From Victivallaceae bacterium (GTDB taxonomy: Bacteria > Verrucomicrobiota > Lentisphaeria > Victivallales > Victivallaceae), in contig JAQUTL010000001.1 in assembly GCA_028709805.1 (NCBI GenBank), positions 1 through 64,000 of the forward strand: a stretch of DNA of 64,000 nt, written 5' to 3'. The notes below the pieces were generated by a model. That model made no database searches. It saw nothing but the letters and a program-made list of their open reading frames with translations, and was not told where the DNA came from. Position numbers and translations under genes: made by a program. Below, one piece after another: positions 43,087-50,925 of the stretch (positions are counted from its first letter, which is position 1; each line of letters opens with the position of its first letter).

Positions 43087-43775
43087 GTCTGATCGAACTG
43101 CGCGACATCACAAAAACCTATTTTCTGGGCGAGATCGACGTGCCGGTGCTCAAGGGAATCTCTTTCTCGGTGGAACGTGGAGAATATGTCGCGCTGATGG
43201 GCGAGTCGGGATCGGGAAAGAGCACGCTGATGAATATTCTCGGCTGTCTCGACCGCCCGACCACCGGAGAGTACTGGCTGGACGGTCAGGAGGTCGGCTC
43301 AATCTCCGGCGACGCCCGCGCCATGGTCCGCAACCGCAAGATCGGTTTTGTGTTTCAAAGTTTCAATCTGCTGTCCCGCACCACCGCGCTGGACAACGTG
43401 ATAATGCCGCTCAGCTACACCGCGGGCAAACTTTCCCATGCCGGACGGGTGGAGCGCGGCGCGGCGATGCTGAAGCGCGTCGGGCTGGAAGACCGGATGC
43501 GTCATCTTCCATCGCAGCTTTCCGGCGGTCAGCAGCAGCGGGTGGCGATCGCCCGGGCGCTGGTCAACCATCCGCCGGTGCTGTTCGCCGACGAGCCGAC
43601 CGGCAACCTCGACAGCCGCACCAGCCGGGATATTATGGAAATGTTCAGTAAATTAAACGGGGAGGGGATCACGATAATTCTGGTCACCCACTCCGGAGAG
43701 ATCGCATCGTGCGCAAAACGCACCGTGGTAATGCGCGACGGACTGGTCGTCGGCGGAGAGGAGCATCGGCAATGA
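43083..43775 (+). CDS. MacB/LolD-type ABC exporter ATP-binding protein
   Basis: A 230-residue ATPase with Walker A GESGSGKSTLMN near residue 39, signature LSGGQQQRVAIARAL near 143, Walker B VLFADEPTGNLD near 165 and switch His VTHS near 199. This is the class acting on substrates from the periplasmic face in MacB/LolCDE-type mechanotransmitters. It is encoded separately from its permease, with which it overlaps by 4 bp. Confidence 0.9.
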   Translation: MSLIELRDITKTYFLGEIDVPVLKGISFSVERGEYVALMGESGSGKSTLMNILGCLDRPTTGEYWLDGQEVGSISGDARAMVRNRKIGFVFQSFNLLSRTTALDNVIMPLSYTAGKLSHAGRVERGAAMLKRVGLEDRMRHLPSQLSGGQQQRVAIARALVNHPPVLFADEPTGNLDSRTSRDIMEMFSKLNGEGITIILVTHSGEIASCAKRTVVMRDGLVVGGEEHRQ

Positions 43776-45133
43776 GTCTCTGGAGCACTATCGGTCTGGC
43801 GCTGCGTGCGCTGCGCCGCAATCCGACCCGGGCGCTGCTTACCACGCTCGGTATTGTGATCGGCATTTCAGCGGTAATCACCATGATGGAGATCGGCAAG
43901 GGGTCGAGTACGTCGATCCGTCGGTCGATCGAAAGCATGGGAGCGAATACACTGGTTGTAATGCCGGGAACGCCGCGGGTTCCGGGCGGCGCACGTCAGG
44001 AAGCGGGCAGCGCGATGAGCCTGACGCCGGAGGACTGCGAAGCGGTGATCCGCGAATGTCCGAGCGTGGCGTACGCCACACCGATTCTCAGCTCGTCCGG
44101 GAAACAATTTGTTTTCGGCGGGGTAAACTGGACGCCGCGGCAGATTGTCGGCGCGTCGCTGGACTATTTCAATATCCGCGAATGGAAACTCGCGGACGGC
44201 CGGTTGTTCACCGCGGCGGAACTGGAGGAGGGGGCGCGGGTCTGCGTGGTCGGGCAGACCATTGTCAACGAAGTGTTTGACGGCGGCTCGCCGGTGGACT
44301 GCACGGTGCGGATAAAGAACGTCAGTTTCAAGATCATCGGCGTACTAACCAAAAAAGGCTCGAATATGATGGGAATGGACGAGGACGATGTGGTGGTGAT
44401 GCCGTGGACCACCATGCGTTCGCGCATCACCGGACTCAAGTCCGGCACCGCCGCCAACACCACCAGCACCGCCAGTACCCTGCCGAGTGCGCTGTATCCG
44501 GCCACCGGCGTGGCATTCTATCCGGAACAGGCGGAAAATCTGGCGGACGATACGCTGCTGGTGCCGAAGTTCACCCAGATCGATCAGATCATGGTCGGCG
44601 CGGCGTCGCCGGAGAAAGTAAGCTCGGCCAGCGAAGAGTTGACCTCGCTTCTGCGCTACCGCCACGGTCTGGGGCCGGACAAGGAAGACGATTTCTGGGT
44701 GCGCAACTCCGCCGAATTTATGAATACGTTAAGCTCCACCACCACCATGATGGGCAACCTGCTGCTGGTGGTGGCGCTGATTTCATTGATTGTCGGCGGC
44801 GTCGGCATCATGAACATTATGCTGGTCTCGGTGACGGAAAGAACCAGAGAGATCGGGCTGCGCATGGCGGTCGGAGCGCGTCCGCGCGATATACTGAAGC
44901 AGTTTCTGGTTGAGTCGATCATGCTGTGTCTGGTCGGCGGACTGGTCGGAATATTACTGGGGCACGGGGCGGCGCTGCTGGTTAATTCGCTGCTGAACTG
45001 GCCGATCGAATCCAGTCCGGCGGTGGTTGCCGCGGCGTTTCTGGTCTCGGCCGGCGTCGGCGTGGTGTTCGGTTTCTACCCGGCGTGGAAGGCGGCGCAG
45101 CTCGACCCGATTGAAGCGCTGCGCTATGAATAA
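43772..45133 (+). CDS. MacB-type ABC exporter permease
   Basis: A 453-residue permease. The first TM segment is near residue 22-45 (LRRNPTRALLTTLGIVIGISAVITM), followed by a large periplasmic MacB_PCD domain (about 50-320). Three C-terminal TM segments follow, with the FtsX motif VTERTREIGLRMAVGARPRDIL near 352 that contacts the ATPase. The set MFP + ATPase + permease is a complete MacAB-like exporter apart from the outer-membrane component; cargo (macrolide, peptide, lipoprotein, siderophore) is unknown. The start is taken at 43772 on the ATGA overlap; the longer in-frame version has no membrane logic. Confidence 0.9.
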   Translation: MSLWSTIGLALRALRRNPTRALLTTLGIVIGISAVITMMEIGKGSSTSIRRSIESMGANTLVVMPGTPRVPGGARQEAGSAMSLTPEDCEAVIRECPSVAYATPILSSSGKQFVFGGVNWTPRQIVGASLDYFNIREWKLADGRLFTAAELEEGARVCVVGQTIVNEVFDGGSPVDCTVRIKNVSFKIIGVLTKKGSNMMGMDEDDVVVMPWTTMRSRITGLKSGTAANTTSTASTLPSALYPATGVAFYPEQAENLADDTLLVPKFTQIDQIMVGAASPEKVSSASEELTSLLRYRHGLGPDKEDDFWVRNSAEFMNTLSSTTTMMGNLLLVVALISLIVGGVGIMNIMLVSVTERTREIGLRMAVGARPRDILKQFLVESIMLCLVGGLVGILLGHGAALLVNSLLNWPIESSPAVVAAAFLVSAGVGVVFGFYPAWKAAQLDPIEALRYE

Positions 45134-45138
45134 AAAAT

Positions 45139-45156
45139 AATTAGATAGTTCTAATT
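45139..45156. promoter_or_regulatory. Candidate metal-dependent (DtxR/MntR-like) operator
   Basis: A perfect 7-bp inverted repeat AATTAGA-TAGT-TCTAATT. Its size and AT-rich TTAG...CTAA arms resemble DtxR/IdeR-family boxes. It lies 6 bp upstream of the -35 box of the dtxR-feoB promoter and directly after the exporter permease stop, which fits autoregulation by the product of the next gene. Confidence 0.5.
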
Positions 45157-45162
45157 TTCTGC

Positions 45163-45191
45163 TTGCAAAAATGGTTCCGCTGCGTTATATT
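45163..45191 (+). promoter_or_regulatory. dtxR-feoB promoter
   Basis: TTGCAA (45163-45168), 17-bp spacer, TATATT (45186-45191), 32 bp before ATG 45224. Confidence 0.7.
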
Positions 45192-45223
45192 TATTGTACG
45201 AAAACAAAAAAGGTACAATAAAT

Positions 45224-45931
45224 ATGGGGCGAATCGAAATCTCAAGCAACATGGAAGACTATCTGGAGGTGATATCCGAACTGGTCGAGCTGAAAGGGCA
45301 CGCCCACGTCAAGGATATCGCCGACAAGCTGAAGGTGACGATGCCTTCGGTGACCAGTGCGCTTCAGGCGCTTTCCACCCGCAACCTGTTGATTTATCAG
45401 TCACACTCTCCGGTGGTGCTCACGCGTGACGGCGAAGAGACCGCGCAGGAGATCCGGCGGCGGCACAAAGAACTCAGAAGGTTCTTCCGAGAAATACTTA
45501 AACTTGACGAAGACGAGGCCGATAAAGAGGCCTGTAAGATGGAACATGTGGTCAACGAACGCGTTATGGCCCGTTTCGTTGAACTGGTCGAAGCCATCCT
45601 CACCCGGAGCGACTGCTCCGGACTGCGCGACCATCTTTCCACCGCCATGCCGCAGATTGCCGCCGATGACCCGGAGGGGCTGCGCAGTCTGGACCAGCTT
45701 GAGGAGGGCAGGCGCGCGGTAATCGCGCAGGTGGCGGAAAGTCTGCGCGGCGTAAGACGTTTTGCCGATCTCGGAATCGTTCCGGGGACGGTGATAGAGA
45801 TGGAGGGACATGCGCCGTTCGGCGACCTGCTGCGGGTGAAGGTGCTGGGCAGCAGCCTGTCGCTGCGCTCCAACGACGCGGCGTACATCTGGGTCAAGGA
45901 GTGCTCCGAAAATGACGGAGGCGAATTATGA
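45224..45931 (+). CDS. DtxR/MntR-family metalloregulator with C-terminal FeoA domain
   Basis: A 235-residue protein. The N-terminal winged helix (NMEDYLEVISELVE, then HVKDIADKLKVTMPSVTSALQAL, residues about 7-60) is followed by the metal-binding dimerisation domain (KMEHVVNERVMARF near 105, with the Glu/His ligands of the family). An SH3-like FeoA domain lies at about 160-230 (ADLGIVPGTVIEME, then LLRVKVLGSSLSLRSNDAAYIWV). It should repress in the presence of Fe2+ or Mn2+. It is translationally coupled (ATGA) to feoB, so iron is the likely effector; the FeoA module may also assist FeoB. Confidence 0.85.
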   Translation: MGRIEISSNMEDYLEVISELVELKGHAHVKDIADKLKVTMPSVTSALQALSTRNLLIYQSHSPVVLTRDGEETAQEIRRRHKELRRFFREILKLDEDEADKEACKMEHVVNERVMARFVELVEAILTRSDCSGLRDHLSTAMPQIAADDPEGLRSLDQLEEGRRAVIAQVAESLRGVRRFADLGIVPGTVIEMEGHAPFGDLLRVKVLGSSLSLRSNDAAYIWVKECSENDGGEL

Positions 45932-48135
45932 CGCCGGAAAAAATGCAGTATTGGCACGCCAGTGTTCATGACGAATCAGTTGAGAATACTTCCGGTGAGT
46001 GTTTCAGAATCGCTTTGGCCGGCAATCCGAATTGCGGAAAGACGACAATATTCAATATATTGACCGGATCGCGTCAGCATGTCGGCAATTATCCGGGGGT
46101 GACGGTGGAACGAAAAATCGGTCGTTGCACCATCGGTGGAATGCGGATTGAAGTCATCGACCTTCCCGGAATCTACAGTCTGTCCAACTCCTCTCCGGAG
46201 GAAAAGGTGGCGTTTAACGAACTGCTGCACCAGAAAATTGATCTGGTGCTGAATGTGATTGACGCCGGAAATCCGCAGCGCAATCTTTATCTGACCACGC
46301 AGCTGGCCGAGTTGAATCTGCCGATGCTGATGGTGTTCAACATGATCGATGACGCGAAAAACCGCGGCATTGAATTTGATTTTCCGATGCTGGAGCGTTA
46401 TTTCGGTGCGAAAATCGTCACCACCGTCGGCTCGTCCGGCGAGGGGATGGACAAGTTGCGCGGCGGGATTGTTGAAATGCTGAAAAGCGGTTCGTCCGAT
46501 CAGCGCGGCGTCCGGCTTTCCTACGGCGAAAGCACCGACGCCGCCGTCGATGAGTTGACAAAAATGGTTGAACGTTCCGGGTTCGAGGCGGCGAAACGCC
46601 TTCCGGCGCGTTATTTCGCCATAAAACTGCTGGAGAACGATCCGGAGTTGTCCGCCGAGCCGCGGCTGGCCGAAATCTCCGAAGCCGCCGCCGTATTCCG
46701 CAACCGTCTGGCCGCCCGTCACGGCGTCAGCCACGAGACGTTTATGGCCGACCGCCGCTACGGGATGATCTCCGGAGCCTGCCGCGAGGCGATCAAGATA
46801 AGCAATGACAAACGCCGTCAGGTGTCCGACAATATCGACAAGATCGCCACCAACCGCTTCCTCGGCGTTCCGATCTTTATGGCGGTGATGTTTCTGGTTT
46901 TCACCTTCACCTTTACCTGCGCCGAGCCTTTGACCATGGCGGTCGAGTGGTTTTTCAATCAGCTGGCAAACGGGATCGGCATGGTGTGGCCGGAGCAGTC
47001 GCTGCCGTTTTTCCGTGCGCTGATACTTGACGGAGTTATCGGCGGCGTCGGCGGAGTGTTGATCTTTCTGCCGAACATCATCATGCTGTTTCTGGCGATC
47101 GCGTTTCTGGAGGGAACCGGCTACATGGCCCGCGCCGCGTTCGTGATGGACGGCTTCATGCACAAGATCGGGCTGCACGGAAAAAGTTTTATTCCGATGC
47201 TGCTCGGATTCGGCTGCTCGGTGCCGGCGATCATGGCGACCCGGACGATCGAGTCCACCCGCGACCGGCTGACCACCATCATGGTGATTCCGCTGATGAG
47301 CTGCGGCGCCAGACTGCCGATCTATACGATGCTGATTCCGGCTTTCTTTCCCGGCAAGGCGCAGTCTCTGGTGCTGTGGTCGATTTATCTGATTGGCGTG
47401 GTGCTGGCGATGGCTGGAGCGCGGCTTTTAAAGTCAACATTGTTCAAGGGCGGCGACGAGGTGTTTGTAATGGAGCTGCCGCCGTATCGGATGCCGACGC
47501 TGTTCAGTTTGATGATACACATGTGGGAGCGGTCGGTGATGTATCTGCGCAAGGCCGGGACACTGATTCTCGGCGCATCGATCATCCTGTTTGTACTCAA
47601 CACTTTCCCGGTGCTGCACAATGCGCCGATGGACGGGCGGATCGCGGAGCTTGAGCAGATGGTTAATCCGTCGGATGAGGACGTTGAGCAGCTCAAATCG
47701 CTTGAGGCAGGCCGCCGCGCCGAGGCGCTGCGCTATTCGCTGGCCGGACGGATCGGAAGCGGGCTGGCGGTGGTGCTGCGCCCGATCGGGTTTGACTGGA
47801 AGGTGAGTTCGGCGTTGATCGGCGCGTTCGCCGGCAAGGAGTTGTTTGTCTCCCAGTTGAGCATTCTTTACAGCGTGGCCGACGACGAACCGGACGTGGC
47901 TAAACTTCAGTCTCATCTGCGCGAGAGTTACTCGCCGCTTCAGGGGTTCTGCATTATGTTGTTCTGCCTGATCTCCATGCCCTGTGTGGCGACGGTGGCG
48001 GTGGTGAGGCGCGAAACCAATTCGTGGCTGCTGACCATATTGCAGCTGGCGGGGCTTACGGTGCTGGCCTATGGAATGACGCTGATCGTCTATCAGGGCG
48101 GACGGCTGCTGAACATCGGAACCGCTCTTTTATAG
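45928..48135 (+). CDS. feoB: Ferrous iron transporter FeoB
   Basis: A 735-residue GTPase-coupled Fe2+ importer. The N-terminal G domain shows G1 GNPNCGKTTIFN near residue 32, the GVTVERK switch, G3 DLPGIYSL near 78 and G4 FNMIDD near 135. A helical GDI domain and about eight to ten TM segments follow, with two gate motifs (GYMARAAFVMDG near 395 and MLLGFGCSVPAIMATR near 425; later CVATVAVVRRE). The length is typical. It starts inside the regulator gene by an ATGA overlap. A separate small feoA or feoC gene is not seen; FeoA is fused to the regulator. Confidence 0.95.
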   Translation: MTPEKMQYWHASVHDESVENTSGECFRIALAGNPNCGKTTIFNILTGSRQHVGNYPGVTVERKIGRCTIGGMRIEVIDLPGIYSLSNSSPEEKVAFNELLHQKIDLVLNVIDAGNPQRNLYLTTQLAELNLPMLMVFNMIDDAKNRGIEFDFPMLERYFGAKIVTTVGSSGEGMDKLRGGIVEMLKSGSSDQRGVRLSYGESTDAAVDELTKMVERSGFEAAKRLPARYFAIKLLENDPELSAEPRLAEISEAAAVFRNRLAARHGVSHETFMADRRYGMISGACREAIKISNDKRRQVSDNIDKIATNRFLGVPIFMAVMFLVFTFTFTCAEPLTMAVEWFFNQLANGIGMVWPEQSLPFFRALILDGVIGGVGGVLIFLPNIIMLFLAIAFLEGTGYMARAAFVMDGFMHKIGLHGKSFIPMLLGFGCSVPAIMATRTIESTRDRLTTIMVIPLMSCGARLPIYTMLIPAFFPGKAQSLVLWSIYLIGVVLAMAGARLLKSTLFKGGDEVFVMELPPYRMPTLFSLMIHMWERSVMYLRKAGTLILGASIILFVLNTFPVLHNAPMDGRIAELEQMVNPSDEDVEQLKSLEAGRRAEALRYSLAGRIGSGLAVVLRPIGFDWKVSSALIGAFAGKELFVSQLSILYSVADDEPDVAKLQSHLRESYSPLQGFCIMLFCLISMPCVATVAVVRRETNSWLLTILQLAGLTVLAYGMTLIVYQGGRLLNIGTALL

Positions 48136-48219
48136 AGGGTTAAATCAATGAGATAGCGGCGGCCGGGGATGTCGGCGCGTATTTGCAGTCAAAAATAAAA
48201 ATCAACCGGAGAATATCAT

Positions 48220-50592
48220 ATGGAAAAAGTAAAAACATTCGCACAGTTCAGGGAGATCGGCGCGCAGGCGGTGTCGCCGGAAGGTTTTCTGCTTGAATCG
48301 CTGCGCCGCCAACGTTCCGGGCTGACCGGGAATTACAAAGTGCAGGGCTACCCGTTCGACACCGTGATGTGGGCCGGGATGATCCGCGACGTCGGATTCC
48401 GCGATATGGAGTACAACGGCCGCCATCTGCCGGTTCAGCCGATCAACGCCTGGTGGCCTTATGAGCAGTCCGGCTATCTGCTGGACGGCGTCTGCCGGCT
48501 CGGACTGCTGCTCAATGACCCGGAGATGCGCAAGATTTTCGAGACCAATCTCAAGTATCTGCTCGACCACCCGAATCCGGACGGCAAGCTTGGCGGCAAG
48601 GCCGCCTATGACCATAACTCCGAATGGCCGATGGCGGTGTTTTTCAAGGCGGTGATCGCCTATGTCGAAGCCACCGGCGACGAGCAGGTGATCGAGGCGT
48701 TCCACCGCCATTATCAGGCGATGAGTGTTGAAGACCTGGCGGTTCCGTTCCGCCATATCATGAATCTTGAGGGCATGCTGCGCGTCTACTTCTGGACCGG
48801 TGACGAGGAGCTGAAGAAGAAGGCGGTGGAGGCTTACAAGCTGCACAACAAGCTCAACCGGATCAAGGAATACTATGAAAAAGAACTTTGGTTCGACAAG
48901 GTCGCTTCCGGCAAGCGGCTGATAATGCACGGTGTTTCCTCAAGCGAGTCGCTGAAGCTGCCGGTTCTGCTCTATATGGCGACCGGCGAATCGAAATATC
49001 TCAAGGCGGCGCAGGACTGTTTGAACCGGATATTCATCGACCACGAACAGCCCTCCGGCATGCCGTCGGCCAACGAATATCTTTCCGGCCACGATCCGTT
49101 GCAGGGGTACGAAACCTGCGTGATAACCGACTTGACCTGGACCATGGGCTATTTCCTGCTGGCCGACGGCGACGCCCGCATATCCGACAAGATCGAACAG
49201 ATCATGTACAACGCCTTTGAAGGATCTATCACCAAGGATTTTTCCTCGTTGCAGTACCTTTCAAGTGTGAATCAGGTTTTGGCCACGCCGTTTTCCAACA
49301 ACTCGCATTTTCTGCGCGGCCGGTCGGCATGGCGGCAGTACCGCCCGAATCACTTCCCGGAGTGCTGTCCGGGCAACGTTCATCGCGCCATGCCCAACTT
49401 CGTGTCGCGCATGTGGATGCAGGATGCGAACGGCGCGCCGGTGGCCGCGTTCTACGGCCCGAGTTCGCTTGCCTGGCGCTTCAAAGGCAAGAAAATCAAG
49501 ATCAGCGAGGTGACGCAATATCCGTTCGACGAAACAGTGGAATTTAAATTCGCCTGCGATGTCACGGTCACCATGCCGTTTACGTTCAGGATACCGTCGT
49601 GGTGCGATTCGCCGTCGCTCAAGCTCAACGGCGAGCCGGTGGCGATCGACCTGCCGTCCGGCGAGTTCATCACGGTGGACAACTCCTGGCGCAACGGCGA
49701 CGTGCTGACGCTGGAGTTGCCGATGACGGTTGAACTTAAACGCGACCGTCAGTGGCAGTGGCTCAAGCGCGGTCCGCTGGTATTTTCCTACAACGTTCCG
49801 CACACCGAAACGCGCGAGAACGACTCCAAGTTTTCTCCGCGCACTTTCATGCCGTCCGGCGACTGGAACTATGCGCTTGATCTTGACTCCGACAAGCTCG
49901 ATAAAGTCAAACTGGTCAAAACCGGCGCCGAGGGCTACCCGTATGACAATCCTCCGCTGGCGCTGGAGGTCCCGGCGCGGCGGGTGACCAATTTTTCGAC
50001 GCTGGAATGCAATCGGTACACGCCTCAGGTTCCGGTTTATTTTGATACGGCCAAGGAAAAAGAGACCTTGCGTCTGGTTCCGTTCGGCTCCACCGAAACG
50101 CGCATCACCGCCTTTCCGTATCCGGCGAAGCGCGAAATGGCGCCGGTCGTTTCGGTCGCGGTGGCCGGGCCGTTCCCGTACAACCGCAACATTCCGCTGG
50201 CCGATCAGGTGTTCGAGCCGGAATATTGGGAAGACTACGCCTTTATGGACAACGGCGTTTACCTGAATCCCAACGCCGACGAATACTGCGATCTGATAAA
50301 ACAGTTCCGCACCAGCGGCAATGTGATGGGATATATGATGTTCCGCATCTGGTCGGACAAAGCGGGCAAGGCGACGCTGGCGGTGGCGGCGGCCGACGGC
50401 TGCATCGGCTGGCTGAACGGCAAGGCGGTGCTGGAGGTCGAACCGATCATGGAGGGCGAATGCATGGAGCCGTTGTGGTTTGACGTCCGCCTCAAGCAGG
50501 GCTATAATTTCCTCAAGCTCAAGGTGTGCGACTGGAAGGCTCCGGATCAGTATCGCGACGCCTGGGGCGCCAAGGTCATGGTCTGGCGCTGA
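48220..50592 (+). CDS. Glycoside hydrolase family 127 (DUF1680; beta-L-arabinofuranosidase-like)
   Basis: A 790-residue protein with an (alpha/alpha)6 barrel at about residues 40-430, then beta-sandwich domains. The family's zinc/nucleophile set is recognisable: Glu and Cys in GYETCVITD near 297-300 and the adjacent Cys pair in FPECCPGNVHR near 380. The family nucleophile is a Cys, an unusual mechanism. There is no signal peptide, so it likely acts in the cytoplasm on imported plant or glycoprotein oligosaccharides. The C-terminal ~150 residues form an extra domain. CGGAG precedes the start. It is followed by its own terminator and then an SSS transporter, which may import the released or substrate sugar. 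Confidence 0.8.
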   Translation: MEKVKTFAQFREIGAQAVSPEGFLLESLRRQRSGLTGNYKVQGYPFDTVMWAGMIRDVGFRDMEYNGRHLPVQPINAWWPYEQSGYLLDGVCRLGLLLNDPEMRKIFETNLKYLLDHPNPDGKLGGKAAYDHNSEWPMAVFFKAVIAYVEATGDEQVIEAFHRHYQAMSVEDLAVPFRHIMNLEGMLRVYFWTGDEELKKKAVEAYKLHNKLNRIKEYYEKELWFDKVASGKRLIMHGVSSSESLKLPVLLYMATGESKYLKAAQDCLNRIFIDHEQPSGMPSANEYLSGHDPLQGYETCVITDLTWTMGYFLLADGDARISDKIEQIMYNAFEGSITKDFSSLQYLSSVNQVLATPFSNNSHFLRGRSAWRQYRPNHFPECCPGNVHRAMPNFVSRMWMQDANGAPVAAFYGPSSLAWRFKGKKIKISEVTQYPFDETVEFKFACDVTVTMPFTFRIPSWCDSPSLKLNGEPVAIDLPSGEFITVDNSWRNGDVLTLELPMTVELKRDRQWQWLKRGPLVFSYNVPHTETRENDSKFSPRTFMPSGDWNYALDLDSDKLDKVKLVKTGAEGYPYDNPPLALEVPARRVTNFSTLECNRYTPQVPVYFDTAKEKETLRLVPFGSTETRITAFPYPAKREMAPVVSVAVAGPFPYNRNIPLADQVFEPEYWEDYAFMDNGVYLNPNADEYCDLIKQFRTSGNVMGYMMFRIWSDKAGKATLAVAAADGCIGWLNGKAVLEVEPIMEGECMEPLWFDVRLKQGYNFLKLKVCDWKAPDQYRDAWGAKVMVWR

Positions 50593-50622
50593 TTCCGCGA
50601 TCCGCTGATTGATCGAACAAGC

Positions 50623-50662
50623 AACTCTTCCGGCATGGATGAAAATGTCGGAAGAGTTTTTA
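50623..50662 (+). terminator. Terminator after the GH127 gene
   Basis: AACTCTTCCGGCAT (50623-50636) pairs with ATGTCGGAAGAGTT (50645-50658; one G-T wobble) around an 8-nt loop and is followed by a T-rich tail. Confidence 0.85.
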
Positions 50663-50763
50663 TTTATTTTTCCTCTGGAAATTTAAAATTTCTTCTCCGG
50701 GGTGCGGAGTTCCTGCATTGCCCGGTTCAATTGCCGCCTTGTCACTTTCGTTTTTCTGCGGTG

Positions 50764-50808
50764 CGTCGCGCCGTCTTTGCGCCGACAGACTGTTTTTGGG
50801 GCGCGACG
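50764..50808. repeat. Nested inverted repeat (possible small RNA or regulatory hairpin)
   Basis: Outer arms CGTCGCGCC (50764-50772) and GGCGCGACG (50800-50808) match over 9 bp. Inside, GTCT (50773-50776) and AGAC (50787-50790) extend the stem on one side. It lies between a terminator and a promoter, so it is in no predicted CDS or leader. Confidence 0.4.
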
Positions 50809-50864
50809 ATCCGGTTTTTACGGAAAAGTCGCTCTCTTTTATCGCTTGTGCGGCGTTTTTACCA

Positions 50865-50893
50865 TTGCCGGTTTTATAATGGCGGTGTATATT
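50865..50893 (+). promoter_or_regulatory. Promoter of the SSS transporter gene
   Basis: TTGCCG (50865-50870), 17-bp spacer, TATATT (50888-50893). CGGAGG precedes the ATG at 50926. Confidence 0.6.
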
Positions 50894-50925
50894 GAGAGAA
50901 TACAACCATAACAAACGGAGGGCGT

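Larger units (their letters stand above)
50593..50925. other. 333-bp intergenic region with structured segment
   Basis: It holds the GH127 terminator, a nested inverted repeat at 50764-50808 and a promoter at 50865-50893. Short open frames in it (60-90 codons) have no recognisable product and are taken as chance. The composition is more AT-rich than the flanking genes. Confidence 0.5.

Noticed and set aside
45976-47178. 400-codon minus-strand frame opposite feoB
   Set aside because: Shadow of the feoB GTPase and membrane region; no motif and no start context.
50875-50880. TATAAT upstream of the SSS gene
   Set aside because: No -35 at suitable spacing; TTGCCG-17-TATATT at 50865-50893 is a better promoter.
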